Shown here piece by piece: positions 36,309 through 46,000 of a stretch of DNA of 64,000 nucleotides. Made by a program: the position numbers and the translations under genes. The notes beneath the pieces are model-generated. The model searched no databases. It worked only from the letters and a program-made list of their open reading frames with translations, and had not been told where the DNA came from. Position 1 is the first letter of the stretch. Each line of letters opens with the position of its first letter. The DNA is taken from positions 1-64,000 of the forward strand of contig JANSXW010000013.1 of NCBI GenBank assembly GCA_024742755.1, read 5' to 3'. Source of the DNA: a bacterium (GTDB taxonomy: Bacteria > Bacteroidota > Bacteroidia > Chitinophagales > Saprospiraceae).

Positions 36309-38213
36309 TCACTTTAACAATAAATGGCGCAGGTAATGGTCCAAAGCATTATCCTCCTCCAGCCCAATTTTACTTTTGAGCCGATAGCGGGCCATTTTTA
36401 CCGCGCTCTGGCTTACCCCTTGTATGCTGGCAATTTCAGTGGTGGAAGCCCCAAGAGCGATCAGGATCGCGTAACGCAATTGTGACCGTGTAATATCCGG
36501 CATTTCTTTTGAAAGTGTTTTGAAAAAATCCGGATAGGACAACAGGAAAAGCTCTACGAAGTCGCCCTGTGCACTGTATTCATTCAAGAGGATATTTAGC
36601 CTGCGTCTCAACATGTTCACATTCGACTCATACCGGTCTACCAAACTCATAATGTTATTCTTTAGCTGAGCTGCTCCGATCCCGCTATGCAAGGCATTGT
36701 GGCGCTGTACCTGTAGTTGTTTGTCTAATTGCAAACTATGTTGCCTGGCGGCCTCTGCCCGGGCTCGTTCTTCCCGTGCCCTATGACGATTGCTCCGGAA
36801 CAGGAATCCCAGTATAATTACACCGGATAGGGCCAGCAGTAGTGCTATGGCAAGATAAAGGCGGTTACGCTCCAGCAATGCCGCACGTTCTTCTGCCCGG
36901 TCCCGCGCCGACTTGAAGGTCTCCAGCTCGTAAATGGCAGCCATCTCCTCCATGCGGAGTTGCTGACGCTCTGACTGTAGCCTAAAGTCAAGTTGCTTTA
37001 AGTGCTCAGCCTCCTCCAACGCTAACAAGTTTTGCCCCCGCAAAAGGAAAGCCTGCTGCCGGTAACGAGACAGTTCTATCTCGTTTTCTGTATTCAGGTT
37101 TTCTAATACTCCAGCCTGTCGAATATAGCGCAAGGCTTCATTGGGCTTATTCAATGCAAGAGCATGCTTGATCTTCATGAGCATTAGGCTCAGCGAGTGT
37201 TTTTCCGCTTGCTGATCTTCGTACGTCTCAAGGCGTTTGATCAGCTCCTGCACCCCCTTATAATCCTTCTGTTGGAGGTAGATATCGGTAGCCCAGCGGG
37301 CATACCAGTGAAAAAGAGACATAAACCCGGGAAGATCCGATAATATTTTTTGCTCTAATACGGATGCCTCCTTCCAGTATTCCTGCCGTACCGCCAGCTC
37401 CATTTGATTGACACGGCTTAGCAAGCGGGGATAAGCCCCTTCTTTCAGGGTGTCTGACATTTGCTCCACCACCTTGAACAAGGAATCTGCCTGTCCATAC
37501 AAACCTCTCCTGAAATAGGTCACCCCTATATTATTTAAACTAATGGACATTTCCTTACCGGAAGCCACTTTATGCGCCTGCTGCATGTTTTGCGCCATTA
37601 AAAGGTACTGGTACGCGGCTTCGTATTTTCCTGCATTGAGGTACACCGTACTCAAGTTGCCATAAGTCAGAAAAAGCCTCCGGTTTAATCCGTTCTGACG
37701 AAAAATTTCCGCCGCTTTGCGGTAAGATGACGCTGCCTCTGCTAAATTATCCGAATAGACATAGTAGTTCCCTTCCGTCAAATAATATCCTCCTGTGGTA
37801 AGTGCGGAACCTGATTCCATCACCTCTGCCCTGTAGGCATCCAACATCTTTCGGGCTTCCTCATAGTCGCCCTTAAAAAGATAGTGGATGGTCAGCTTCT
37901 TCAGATAATTGTACCGGTACTCCTTTACCCCGAAATGCAGCTGCCGGTAAAGGCTGTCGTAACAGAAAGCATCTGAGGTATTTTGACCGAGCTTACAGAG
38001 GACCGAATCCAACAATGCTAATGAACCGATAGCAGACAGCTCCGCTTTATTGATCTCCGTGCCACAGGGGCTCCCTTTCTCTTCCGGGAATGCGTTCAAG
38101 CCCACTGCCTGCCCCAAAAAAACAGCCATTGCAAGCCCTTTGTACCAACTTCTGTTCCAGAGACTGCTAACCGGCCGGAGAGGCGTCCTCCGTTTTTTGT
38201 TGTGTTTGTGCAT
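36309..38213 (-). CDS. TPR-transmembrane-LuxR-type regulator (copy 1)
   Basis: A 634-aa paralogue of the 33817-35751 product with the same plan: N-terminal anchor, periplasmic TPR array (YGNLSTVYLNAGKYEAAYQYL), one membrane helix (LYLAIALLLALSGVIILGFL) and cytoplasmic helices. It ends in the same HTH: TRSQLRYAILIALGASTTEI, then SAVKMARYRLKSKIGL. The duplicated pair probably controls related targets. It lies downstream of the large surface-protein operon in the same orientation but is separated from it by about 790 bp containing element B, so it likely has its own transcription unit. Confidence 0.93.
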   Translation of the reverse strand: MHKHNKKRRTPLRPVSSLWNRSWYKGLAMAVFLGQAVGLNAFPEEKGSPCGTEINKAELSAIGSLALLDSVLCKLGQNTSDAFCYDSLYRQLHFGVKEYRYNYLKKLTIHYLFKGDYEEARKMLDAYRAEVMESGSALTTGGYYLTEGNYYVYSDNLAEAASSYRKAAEIFRQNGLNRRLFLTYGNLSTVYLNAGKYEAAYQYLLMAQNMQQAHKVASGKEMSISLNNIGVTYFRRGLYGQADSLFKVVEQMSDTLKEGAYPRLLSRVNQMELAVRQEYWKEASVLEQKILSDLPGFMSLFHWYARWATDIYLQQKDYKGVQELIKRLETYEDQQAEKHSLSLMLMKIKHALALNKPNEALRYIRQAGVLENLNTENEIELSRYRQQAFLLRGQNLLALEEAEHLKQLDFRLQSERQQLRMEEMAAIYELETFKSARDRAEERAALLERNRLYLAIALLLALSGVIILGFLFRSNRHRAREERARAEAARQHSLQLDKQLQVQRHNALHSGIGAAQLKNNIMSLVDRYESNVNMLRRRLNILLNEYSAQGDFVELFLLSYPDFFKTLSKEMPDITRSQLRYAILIALGASTTEIASIQGVSQSAVKMARYRLKSKIGLEEDNALDHYLRHLLLK

Positions 38214-38507
38214 ATCTTTTTATTCAGCCAAGCTAGTTAATATTAGCTAAACATGAAAATCCCAACTGCCCGCACAATACCGTTCAAATGATGTGCCCCC
38301 TTGCGATAACAAGCTCACAGGACAAGTTATTCATTAGCACAGCTGCCAAAAAAAACAGAAACTTGACATAACGCACCATCCCGAATACCGGCTTGAACAT
38401 CCCGGATTGCTTATTCCCCCGTGCTTTTAGCCCTGTGCCTATGTTTGTTTCTTTCCTAAACAGGGTGCTGCGATACCGGCGTCCTCATACGCGATGCTTA
38501 AAAGCAA

Positions 38508-38847
38508 GGAAGCTGACTCAATCAATGAGCCAGCTTCTCCAAATCAAAAATATGTACACAAACAGATATGTAACATTTAGCTCCTTCCCAAAGCCACCCT
38601 TGCAGTTAGCTTCATTGGAAGGAGCATTTAACCATCAGAGCAGCGCACTTGTGAAATCTGACAATTTGGAACAAAATAGTGTTATTCGTGTTGTGGTGCC
38701 CATATTGTCATCCCCCTATGGTTATTGATCCAATTTCAGAATAATTCTCTAAATAATCCAATAGTGGCAACAGAAACACCAATCACTCAATCAACTGACT
38801 ATCAATACTTTAAAATAAAAAGTATACTAATTGTTCCCTCTTTGTAG
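38508..38847 (-). ncRNA. Intergenic element B: putative structured RNA
   Basis: A minus-strand element 340 bp long: CTACA head (38847-38843), TTTTAAAGTATTGATAGTCA, a central block (ATAGGGGGATGACAATATGG), a hairpin GGAAGGAGC/GCTCCTTCC (38625-38617 with 38588-38580), TTTGTGTACATATTTTTG, and a 12-bp terminator stem (38508-38537). It lines up with element C along nearly its whole length. It occupies most of the 790-bp gap between the 1314-aa surface protein gene and a LuxR-type regulator gene. I see no reading frame with coding character. The rest of the gap (38214-38507, 38848-39004) is unassigned. Confidence 0.6.
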
Positions 38848-39004
38848 CTTCTTTGTTCCATTTCCCGGAAGTATAACCAGGGAAAAACCAGTACAGGAAC
38901 ACCTCTGCAACCTCATTCTACACAAAAGTTTCCCCTAACCCCTTGCCAGGGGCTGAGGTCAACTTTATACACATATGCACAAAATAGCACTTGTACAGAC
39001 TGCA

Positions 39005-42000
39005 TTACCGTTTGATCATCTTTGCAACAAAGGTAGAAGTGAAATCTGCCCCCTGACTGCGCAGGTAATACATTCCTGTTGGTAAACCTCCCAGGTCCAG
39101 AGGCATACCTGTCGCTCCTAAAGGCACCTGTACAGGAGGGCGTACCATTTGCCCAAACTGATTAAGAACCGTTATCGTTAGTGGTGCCTCCACCGGTTTT
39201 TCCCATTGCAGCCACGCCAGGTTGCTTACCGGATTGGGAAGAACTACGAAGCCATTCTCATCTATGCCCTCGTAGCCCGTCACCGGAGGCGACCACAGCT
39301 GCTGCTCCAGCACGACGACCCGCACCCGGCTGACCGTGCCCGACATCGCTCCGAACGGGTCGGTTGAGAAACCGCCTACCCCGGCCTCAAAACAGCTGCC
39401 CGCAGGCTGTGCCATCGGCACCGCTCCAAGGTTCAGCCAGCCGCCACCGCCTTCCAACTGATAACGCGCCCGCCACGTCTCATTAAAATACTCCAGCCGG
39501 ATTTTTTTCGCATTCGGCGCATCCAGCAGCACCACCGAGCGCTCGCCACCGTCCTCGCTGCGCACTTCCCAACGCAATACACCGCTGCCGTTCCAGAACA
39601 GGCCCACCATCGCAGCATCTGCTGATAAGCTCCGGCGCGCGCTTAGCCCTATGTAGCCGCCCGACGATACCGACTCCAGGTCCAGCTGAAGCCCGCCCTT
39701 CGACGCACAAAACGGCTGGTGTACAAACAAATAGCTGTCCCCGCCTGTGCTGCTGTGCACCCCTGCGCCCGAAAGCCCCAGCAAGCCATTGCCCGTGCAT
39801 ATGTCCCAATCCGCACTGCCCGGGGAACCACTTAGGCCCGATACCGACCACTCCGGCGGCAGCGACACGCTCTGCCCCACGCTTACCAGCGACACACACG
39901 ACGACTCGTTGCCACTGCCGTCTATCGCCGTGACCTGCACCTCGTACACCATCCCTATGTCTTCACAGCTGTACGGCACCCCATCATGGTACACCGTGTC
40001 TATGCCGCAGGCGTCGAAGCCCCCCGCATAAACATCCCCTACCGTCAGCTCATAACTGCCCTCGTACCCAATTAACACCTCCGGCGAATTGCAGCTGATC
40101 GATGGCGCAACATCGTCTTTCACCAAGACCTCCGCATGACAGCTGCTGCTGTTCCCATTCGCGTCCGTGCCGGTCAGTGTCACAGTCTGAACCCCCACAT
40201 CACCACAGCTGAACTGTGTTTGGCTCAGCACAAAGCTCAGCGGGCCGCACGCATCGCTGCTCCCTCCATTTACGTGCTGTGCAGACAACACTCCCGAGCC
40301 GAACGTGCTCAGCGATACCGTCTGGTTTTGGCACTGCATCACAGGGGCTATCGTGTCCTGCACTTCTACTGTAGCCATGCACACCGCGCTGTTGCCGCTT
40401 GGGTCTATGCCCGTCAGCACTACCTCATTTATGCCTACCGAGCCACAGCCGAACATCGTTTTGCTCAGGTACAGGCTGTCTATTCCGCACGCGTCTGTGC
40501 TCCCGGCATCTATATCGCCTATCCCAATGCTGCCAAAGCCGTCACTGTCCAGGTAGACCGTCAGGCCCGCGCACTGCATCGCGGGGCTTATCGTGTCCTG
40601 CACTTCTACTGTGGCCGTGCACATCGCGCTGTTGCCGCTTGGGTCTATGCCTGTCAGCACAACCTCATTTTCGCCTACCGAGCCACAGCCGAACATCGTT
40701 TCGCTCAGGTACAGGCTGTCTATTCCGCATGCGTCTGTGCTCCCGGCGTCTATATCGCCTATACCAATGCTGCCAAAGCCGTCACTGTCCAGGTAGGCCG
40801 TCAGGCCCGCGCATTGCATCGCGGGGCTTATCGTGTCCTGCACGATCAGCACATAACGATGCACCGTGCTGTTGCTGTCGGCGTCCGTTGCCCACAGCTC
40901 CAGGTTGTTCGTGCCAACGCCCGCAAAAAGGCTGAGCTGCGAAGCACTTGCCCCGGCTGCTACCTGTACCGTCGGCTCATCGCTGCAGTCTGCACAGGAA
41001 ACGCTGTGCTCAAGCGGCGGGGCCGTGCAATTATCTTCCACTTCAACTTCCCATGACAGCTCCACGCCACAGCGCTCCGTCTCTGAATAATAATATAAGG
41101 TGTCAGATGCTGGCAGCGTGCCCTGTCCTGCATCCACCGTAAGGGACGGCGCAAGGCTGTCCTGACTCGACAAAACGGCAAGGCTGTCCACCGTATAAGG
41201 GAAACAGCTGCTGCTGTAGGTGCAGCTGCCCGCTTCGGACAGCTCCACACGGAGCTGGTAATGCCCCTCCCCTAAAGACTCCACACGGAACGTGTCCGGC
41301 AAAAGCTGACCGCTGCCCAATTGCTGTGCTGGCTGCGACGGCTCCTCAAGATAGACATCAAAACGCCCTCCTGTGCAATAGGGCGTTGTCAGACCGATTT
41401 CCAGGTGGCCGTCCAAAGCATCCGGGCAGGAGGGGCCTGCAGCGCTCAGTACCTCCACTTCCAACAGCGGATTGCAGGGGTCCTCATCATCGGGGTCTAC
41501 ATCCGCAAACACACCGTCGCCATCTGCATCACAAGCGCCATTCAGCGGGTCAGGGTTGCAGGCATCGTCCGGGTCGGGGTCCAGTTGATCGCACAGACCG
41601 TCACCGTCCGTGTCCGGGCCCGAACAAAACTGCACGACGACCGTGTCCTGAAGCTCCGCAGGGTAAGCACAGTCCGATGCTGTAAAGCGCACCGTCTCTA
41701 CACCTTCCCAGCCTGGCACACGTATATCAGTCAACAGCTCGCCGGTCAGGGTATCCAGACTGTACGACAGGGGCGAAAAGTCCAGCACCTGAGGCTGCCC
41801 CGGAGTGCCCAATTGCCCACCGCTCACAAAGTGGAATGTATCTGGCTCAACAAATATCTGCTTCAGGGCATCGCTATAGTAGCGGAATTCAATGTCCCCA
41901 TTGATATCGGTATGGTAAATTTGCATAATAAATACCCGCTCCCCGTTGATCATTTGAGGGGAAGCGGCTCCCCGCAATTCGCCATTAATGAATGCACCAA

Positions 42001-42949
42001 GCTGATCGGCTTCAGCCTGCAAGGCATTCGCGGGCGTATATACCGATTTGGCCAGGAGGCTCATCGTATGAGGCCAGCCGGCTCCGCCAATGACCCAGGA
42101 AGCCTGCTGTTCAGGCATACCGGTTTCGAGCTGTGGCTGATAGCCAAACCTTAGACAATCTCCGGTATATCCATTTTCATAATCACTCAGCTTTAGTGCA
42201 GGAAACACCTGCCCCGTAAGCACACTTTGAACCGGGACTGTATCAAAAACCGGGCTGCTGATGCCAGGCTCAACTGTCAAGGCTAATTTTTGTGAAGCGC
42301 TGTACGCATTCGCGGTTTGCTCGGTCGCCGTAATCGTGAGCGTATCTGTACCAGTCCATGCAGAATCGGTTACGGCAAGGAACAGGGTGTCCCCAGTTAC
42401 TGTATGTTGAAAGTAGGAGCTGCTGCTCACCATCCAACTGACGGGATCTGAATCAGCCTGATTCAGGTAATCTCTTAGCGGAACCGGCAAAAATGGCAGC
42501 CCCTGAAGCCGGGCCTGCGCCGGTATGCTATCCATGCTAATGAGCAGGTCGCCATCGGAGCTCAAGGCAACGGTGTAGGGCTGATCTGCACTGCCTGTGA
42601 CGGATGACTGATTAAAAGTGTAAGTACCAATAGCCGTATATACAGCATCCTCGCCATCCATATATGCACGTAGCTCCATGGCCTCCCCGGTTGGCACATT
42701 GGAGAAGACGGTCATAAAGTGCAAGACCTTACCATTGAGGCTGACGGCCATGCCTTTACCCCGGATTTCATCGCCCGCAAAAGCTGCCAGTTGGTCATTG
42801 GCATTGAGGCGCTGCTGCCCATCCAGCTCGAGGACAGCCGTGATGTTTGCAGAATGATTGAAGGTATTCCCATCCGGAGCAGTCCACTGCGGGGCCTGCC
42901 CCTTTAACCAGAGCGGCAAGCTTAGCAAAAACACTATGAGATATCGCAT
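39005..42949 (-). CDS. 1314-aa T9SS surface protein with HYR repeats
   Basis: Signal peptide at 1-17 (LPLWLKGQ). Two copies of an unnamed beta-domain with the motif AAFAGDEIRG (about 20-130) and GAFINGELRG (about 285-395). A calcium-type thrombospondin-3-like acidic stretch follows (about 440-485, DTDGDGLCDQLDPDPDD). Four HYR-like Ig repeats (about 650-1010) come next, two of them near-identical at DNA level. A concanavalin-like/DUF1349-like module (about 1020-1215) is shared with the LamG protein at 55.3 kb. A C-terminal T9SS sorting domain (LPNPVSNLAWLQWEKP ... LPTGMYYLRSQG) ends it. It is expected on the outer surface. It is the last gene of the collar operon, 65 bp after the 2292-aa gene. 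Confidence 0.92.
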   Translation of the reverse strand: MRYLIVFLLSLPLWLKGQAPQWTAPDGNTFNHSANITAVLELDGQQRLNANDQLAAFAGDEIRGKGMAVSLNGKVLHFMTVFSNVPTGEAMELRAYMDGEDAVYTAIGTYTFNQSSVTGSADQPYTVALSSDGDLLISMDSIPAQARLQGLPFLPVPLRDYLNQADSDPVSWMVSSSSYFQHTVTGDTLFLAVTDSAWTGTDTLTITATEQTANAYSASQKLALTVEPGISSPVFDTVPVQSVLTGQVFPALKLSDYENGYTGDCLRFGYQPQLETGMPEQQASWVIGGAGWPHTMSLLAKSVYTPANALQAEADQLGAFINGELRGAASPQMINGERVFIMQIYHTDINGDIEFRYYSDALKQIFVEPDTFHFVSGGQLGTPGQPQVLDFSPLSYSLDTLTGELLTDIRVPGWEGVETVRFTASDCAYPAELQDTVVVQFCSGPDTDGDGLCDQLDPDPDDACNPDPLNGACDADGDGVFADVDPDDEDPCNPLLEVEVLSAAGPSCPDALDGHLEIGLTTPYCTGGRFDVYLEEPSQPAQQLGSGQLLPDTFRVESLGEGHYQLRVELSEAGSCTYSSSCFPYTVDSLAVLSSQDSLAPSLTVDAGQGTLPASDTLYYYSETERCGVELSWEVEVEDNCTAPPLEHSVSCADCSDEPTVQVAAGASASQLSLFAGVGTNNLELWATDADSNSTVHRYVLIVQDTISPAMQCAGLTAYLDSDGFGSIGIGDIDAGSTDACGIDSLYLSETMFGCGSVGENEVVLTGIDPSGNSAMCTATVEVQDTISPAMQCAGLTVYLDSDGFGSIGIGDIDAGSTDACGIDSLYLSKTMFGCGSVGINEVVLTGIDPSGNSAVCMATVEVQDTIAPVMQCQNQTVSLSTFGSGVLSAQHVNGGSSDACGPLSFVLSQTQFSCGDVGVQTVTLTGTDANGNSSSCHAEVLVKDDVAPSISCNSPEVLIGYEGSYELTVGDVYAGGFDACGIDTVYHDGVPYSCEDIGMVYEVQVTAIDGSGNESSCVSLVSVGQSVSLPPEWSVSGLSGSPGSADWDICTGNGLLGLSGAGVHSSTGGDSYLFVHQPFCASKGGLQLDLESVSSGGYIGLSARRSLSADAAMVGLFWNGSGVLRWEVRSEDGGERSVVLLDAPNAKKIRLEYFNETWRARYQLEGGGGWLNLGAVPMAQPAGSCFEAGVGGFSTDPFGAMSGTVSRVRVVVLEQQLWSPPVTGYEGIDENGFVVLPNPVSNLAWLQWEKPVEAPLTITVLNQFGQMVRPPVQVPLGATGMPLDLGGLPTGMYYLRSQGADFTSTFVAKMIKR
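40351..40830 (-). repeat. Two tandem 240-bp near-identical repeats
   Basis: Copies 40351-40590 and 40591-40830 differ at about 13 of 240 positions. Each encodes one 80-residue HYR-like domain (SIGIGDIDAGSTDACGIDSL). The adjacent repeat to the left (40111-40350) has the same frame and length but is much more diverged. This is a recent internal duplication. Confidence 0.9.
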
Positions 42950-43014
42950 ACTTGTTGTGATTGCCCCCCTCCGGCACCGGGCCAGAGGGGGAATGGTAAA
43001 GTTTTGATGGGGAA

Positions 43015-46000
43015 TTAATGCAGTTCCAGCAGTTGCGTTTGTAATGCATGCCTGTACAGCAGCGTAATGGTGTACAGCCCCCTTGGGAGTTGCCCTGCCT
43101 GCCAGTTCAGCATATTAACGCCAGCCTCTGCCTGGACTTCCAGGCGCCCAACTTCACGCCCAAGCGCATCGGTGACCAGTAGTTGTACCGGACCGCTATC
43201 TGGCAGGACAAACTCAAAGAAGACCTCGTCCCGGGCCGGGTTGGGAAAGATTTTGAGTGCATGCAAAGGAGCTACCTCCTGTGGCGCGGACACTGAGGTA
43301 CTCAAAGTCAATACCTCGGGCTCCCCGATACTGCCCTGCAGGCGATTGGCAATGAAGACGTAGCTCTCATTCAAGTCTGTCTCGGCCTCCGTTTCGGCAT
43401 CATACATTTTGAAGGTAACGGGCTCTCCCCCCTGTTCGTTGGAATAAATCGTCAGGAACAACAGGTAAGCATCCAGGCTTTCAATATAAACCGGCTTATT
43501 GCTGCCCCGGACCTCTCCATTGACGAAGGCCGCAATTTCGTGATCAGCGGTCAGACAATTCTCCAGTTCCTCACTGGCCACCACTGCCACGAGGTTCATG
43601 GTATACTCAAAGGCGAAGGGGTCTACTTCCCAGTGATGGCCTAAAGCCCCACTGCGCCCGGCAATGGCTGCCCCACGCGACTGTTCTGTAGCTCCTCCGG
43701 TAAAGTTGGCCGGATAGGTTAGCGTGCCGGGGTTGCCCAGGTACAAAAGGTAGCCACGTGGAAAACTCATAAACTCAAGGCTGCCCAGCCAGCCCGCACC
43801 CGCATCGTACAGTGCAAAGCCAGTCTGCCCTTTGATCAGGTCGCCATTGAGGGGGCTGAGGGAGGCCAATGCCTCATTGACGCCCATACCCTGTTGCGGC
43901 AGGTAACCGATCCAGTTCCAGCCCGCTTGCAACTGCAATGGGGCAGCAGAAGGGTCAATAGGCTGTCCGGCAAGCAGTATGGAATCAAAAGCGGTAGACT
44001 GATACTGATACATGGTCTCATGAGACAGCGCAGTCAGGGAGCCTGCCCAGGTACTGGCCTCTGCAAAATACTGGCTGAAAGCGGTTTGCCCTTTTATGGT
44101 TGCCCCGCCCGGATTGCTTAGACTGCCCAGAGCCGTATTGATAGAAGCGTCCGGGAGGTTGACGTTGTAGGAAATCCAGTTCCAGCCCGGATAAAGTGGG
44201 ATTTGCCGCAATACCAGGTTGTTGGTCGTGAGGACTTCCGGATTTTGAAGGGACCCTACAAAGCTATCCGCCACAAAGGGGAAAGACTGTGCCACCGGGC
44301 CGTAAACCAGGCAGGCCGAAGCATCCCACACCCTAAAGGTTACCGTTTGTCCGTTTGGGGCATTGCTGTATACCGTCAGGAACGCCATATGAGTATTCAG
44401 TTCAGGCACAGCTTCCACTTTGGCATATCCCCGCAGCTGCCCGTCAATAAAGGCCCCGACGATATCCAGTTTGTCCGTGGAAAGCACCCCTTCGATATCC
44501 AGCTGCAAAGCAAGATTCATAGAGTAGGAATAGTCAGCCGGATTGATATTCCAGGCAGGTGGCGGGCAGGCAACCCGCAGGTCTATTTTTAAGGGTTCCT
44601 CGCCTTCACTCGTTTCCATGCGGAGGATGCCACTGAACAGCCCCCCAACCAGGTCGGCAGGGAACTCAAAGGTGATGGTCTCAAAGGCCCCCGGAGCAAT
44701 CAGCCCGGCAGTGGGAAATACATCCACCCAGTCCGGGATATCCTCCAGGTTGAAACTTGCCGAGAACCCTCCCTGATTGCGGATATTGCGGGTAACCGTG
44801 ATGGACTCGCCCTCCATAGCTACGGTGTTGATGTCGCCGCCTTCCCAGAACAGGGTAGAGCGGTTGACGAGGAACTCCCAGACGATGGGCGCTTCAATCT
44901 GATTGCCAACCAGGTCTTCGATCTCTTCGAGCCTTACCCGCAATACGCGGTTTTCGATAAACTGATTAGCGACGTTAGGGACAATCCGGATTTCATCATC
45001 CACACAGGTTACGGTGGCGTCAATCAGCGCGCCAGTAGTGGCGTCGTACAGCCCCAGATTATTATTGTCAATCATCCCTGTTCCGGTGCCTGCCGCCTGA
45101 ATGATACCGTTACAGTTGATCCGTTTGGTAAACATGACCGAGATTTCATCTCCGGGGCTCAGCACGCCATCGGCAGGTTGAGGCGTACCAAATACTTTAG
45201 GAGGCTCTGTTTCTTTCCGCCCCTTGATGATTTTAGAATACCCGGATGCCAGGGTCGGGTCTGAGCATACGGTGAGCGCACGGACCTCGTACGCCCCGTC
45301 GGCCAGCTGCGACATATCCCAGGTAACTTCCTGAAACAGCCCTCCCAGTTGCTGACGGGGGATCTCCGTGATATTGATCCAATTGCCATCGCCCATGCTT
45401 AGCCGGTACTGCACGCGGATCAGCTCCAGGTCTTCATCATCGGCTTCATATCCCTCCAGAATGAGCGTTAGCTCGTTATTGTCATTGGGCGTAATGACCC
45501 AGCCTTCTCCCGGGCTGGTAATTTCGACTTCACTGCAGGGCTCCCGGAAGTAAACGTTAAACTCCAGCTCCCGGTAAAATTTGGGGTCTATCTGTTCCCG
45601 GGACATGCCCAGGGACACCGCTCTTTCGTACTCGCATTGCGAAAACAGGGCAATCCGGATGCCCTCGTAAGTGTAGGCTTCCGGCCCGCGCTCTATCGTG
45701 AGGGTGACGGGCACGCTTTCACCGGCAGGAATGGTGTACACCTCTCCATCTCCGGCAAGCCCGTCCCCGTTGATCAGGATAGCGGCACCATTCGGATTGC
45801 TCTCCGGTACAAGGGCCAGGGTGTAGAACCCGATATCACCGGAAGGGGCGGCATTGCCAAGCAAAAGGTTGAAGGAAGCGCCCTCATCAGCTTCCACATT
45901 GGTGGCAATCGTTGTATTGGCCTGTAGCTGTACCTCTTCCCGGTGCTGTGTGTTTGGTTCGTGCGGGCAGGAGGTCTGACCACTGAGCAGTTTGAAGACA

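Noticed and set aside
40351-40830. CRISPR-like or satellite array
   Set aside because: The repeats are 240 bp, in frame and encode HYR domains; there are no spacers.
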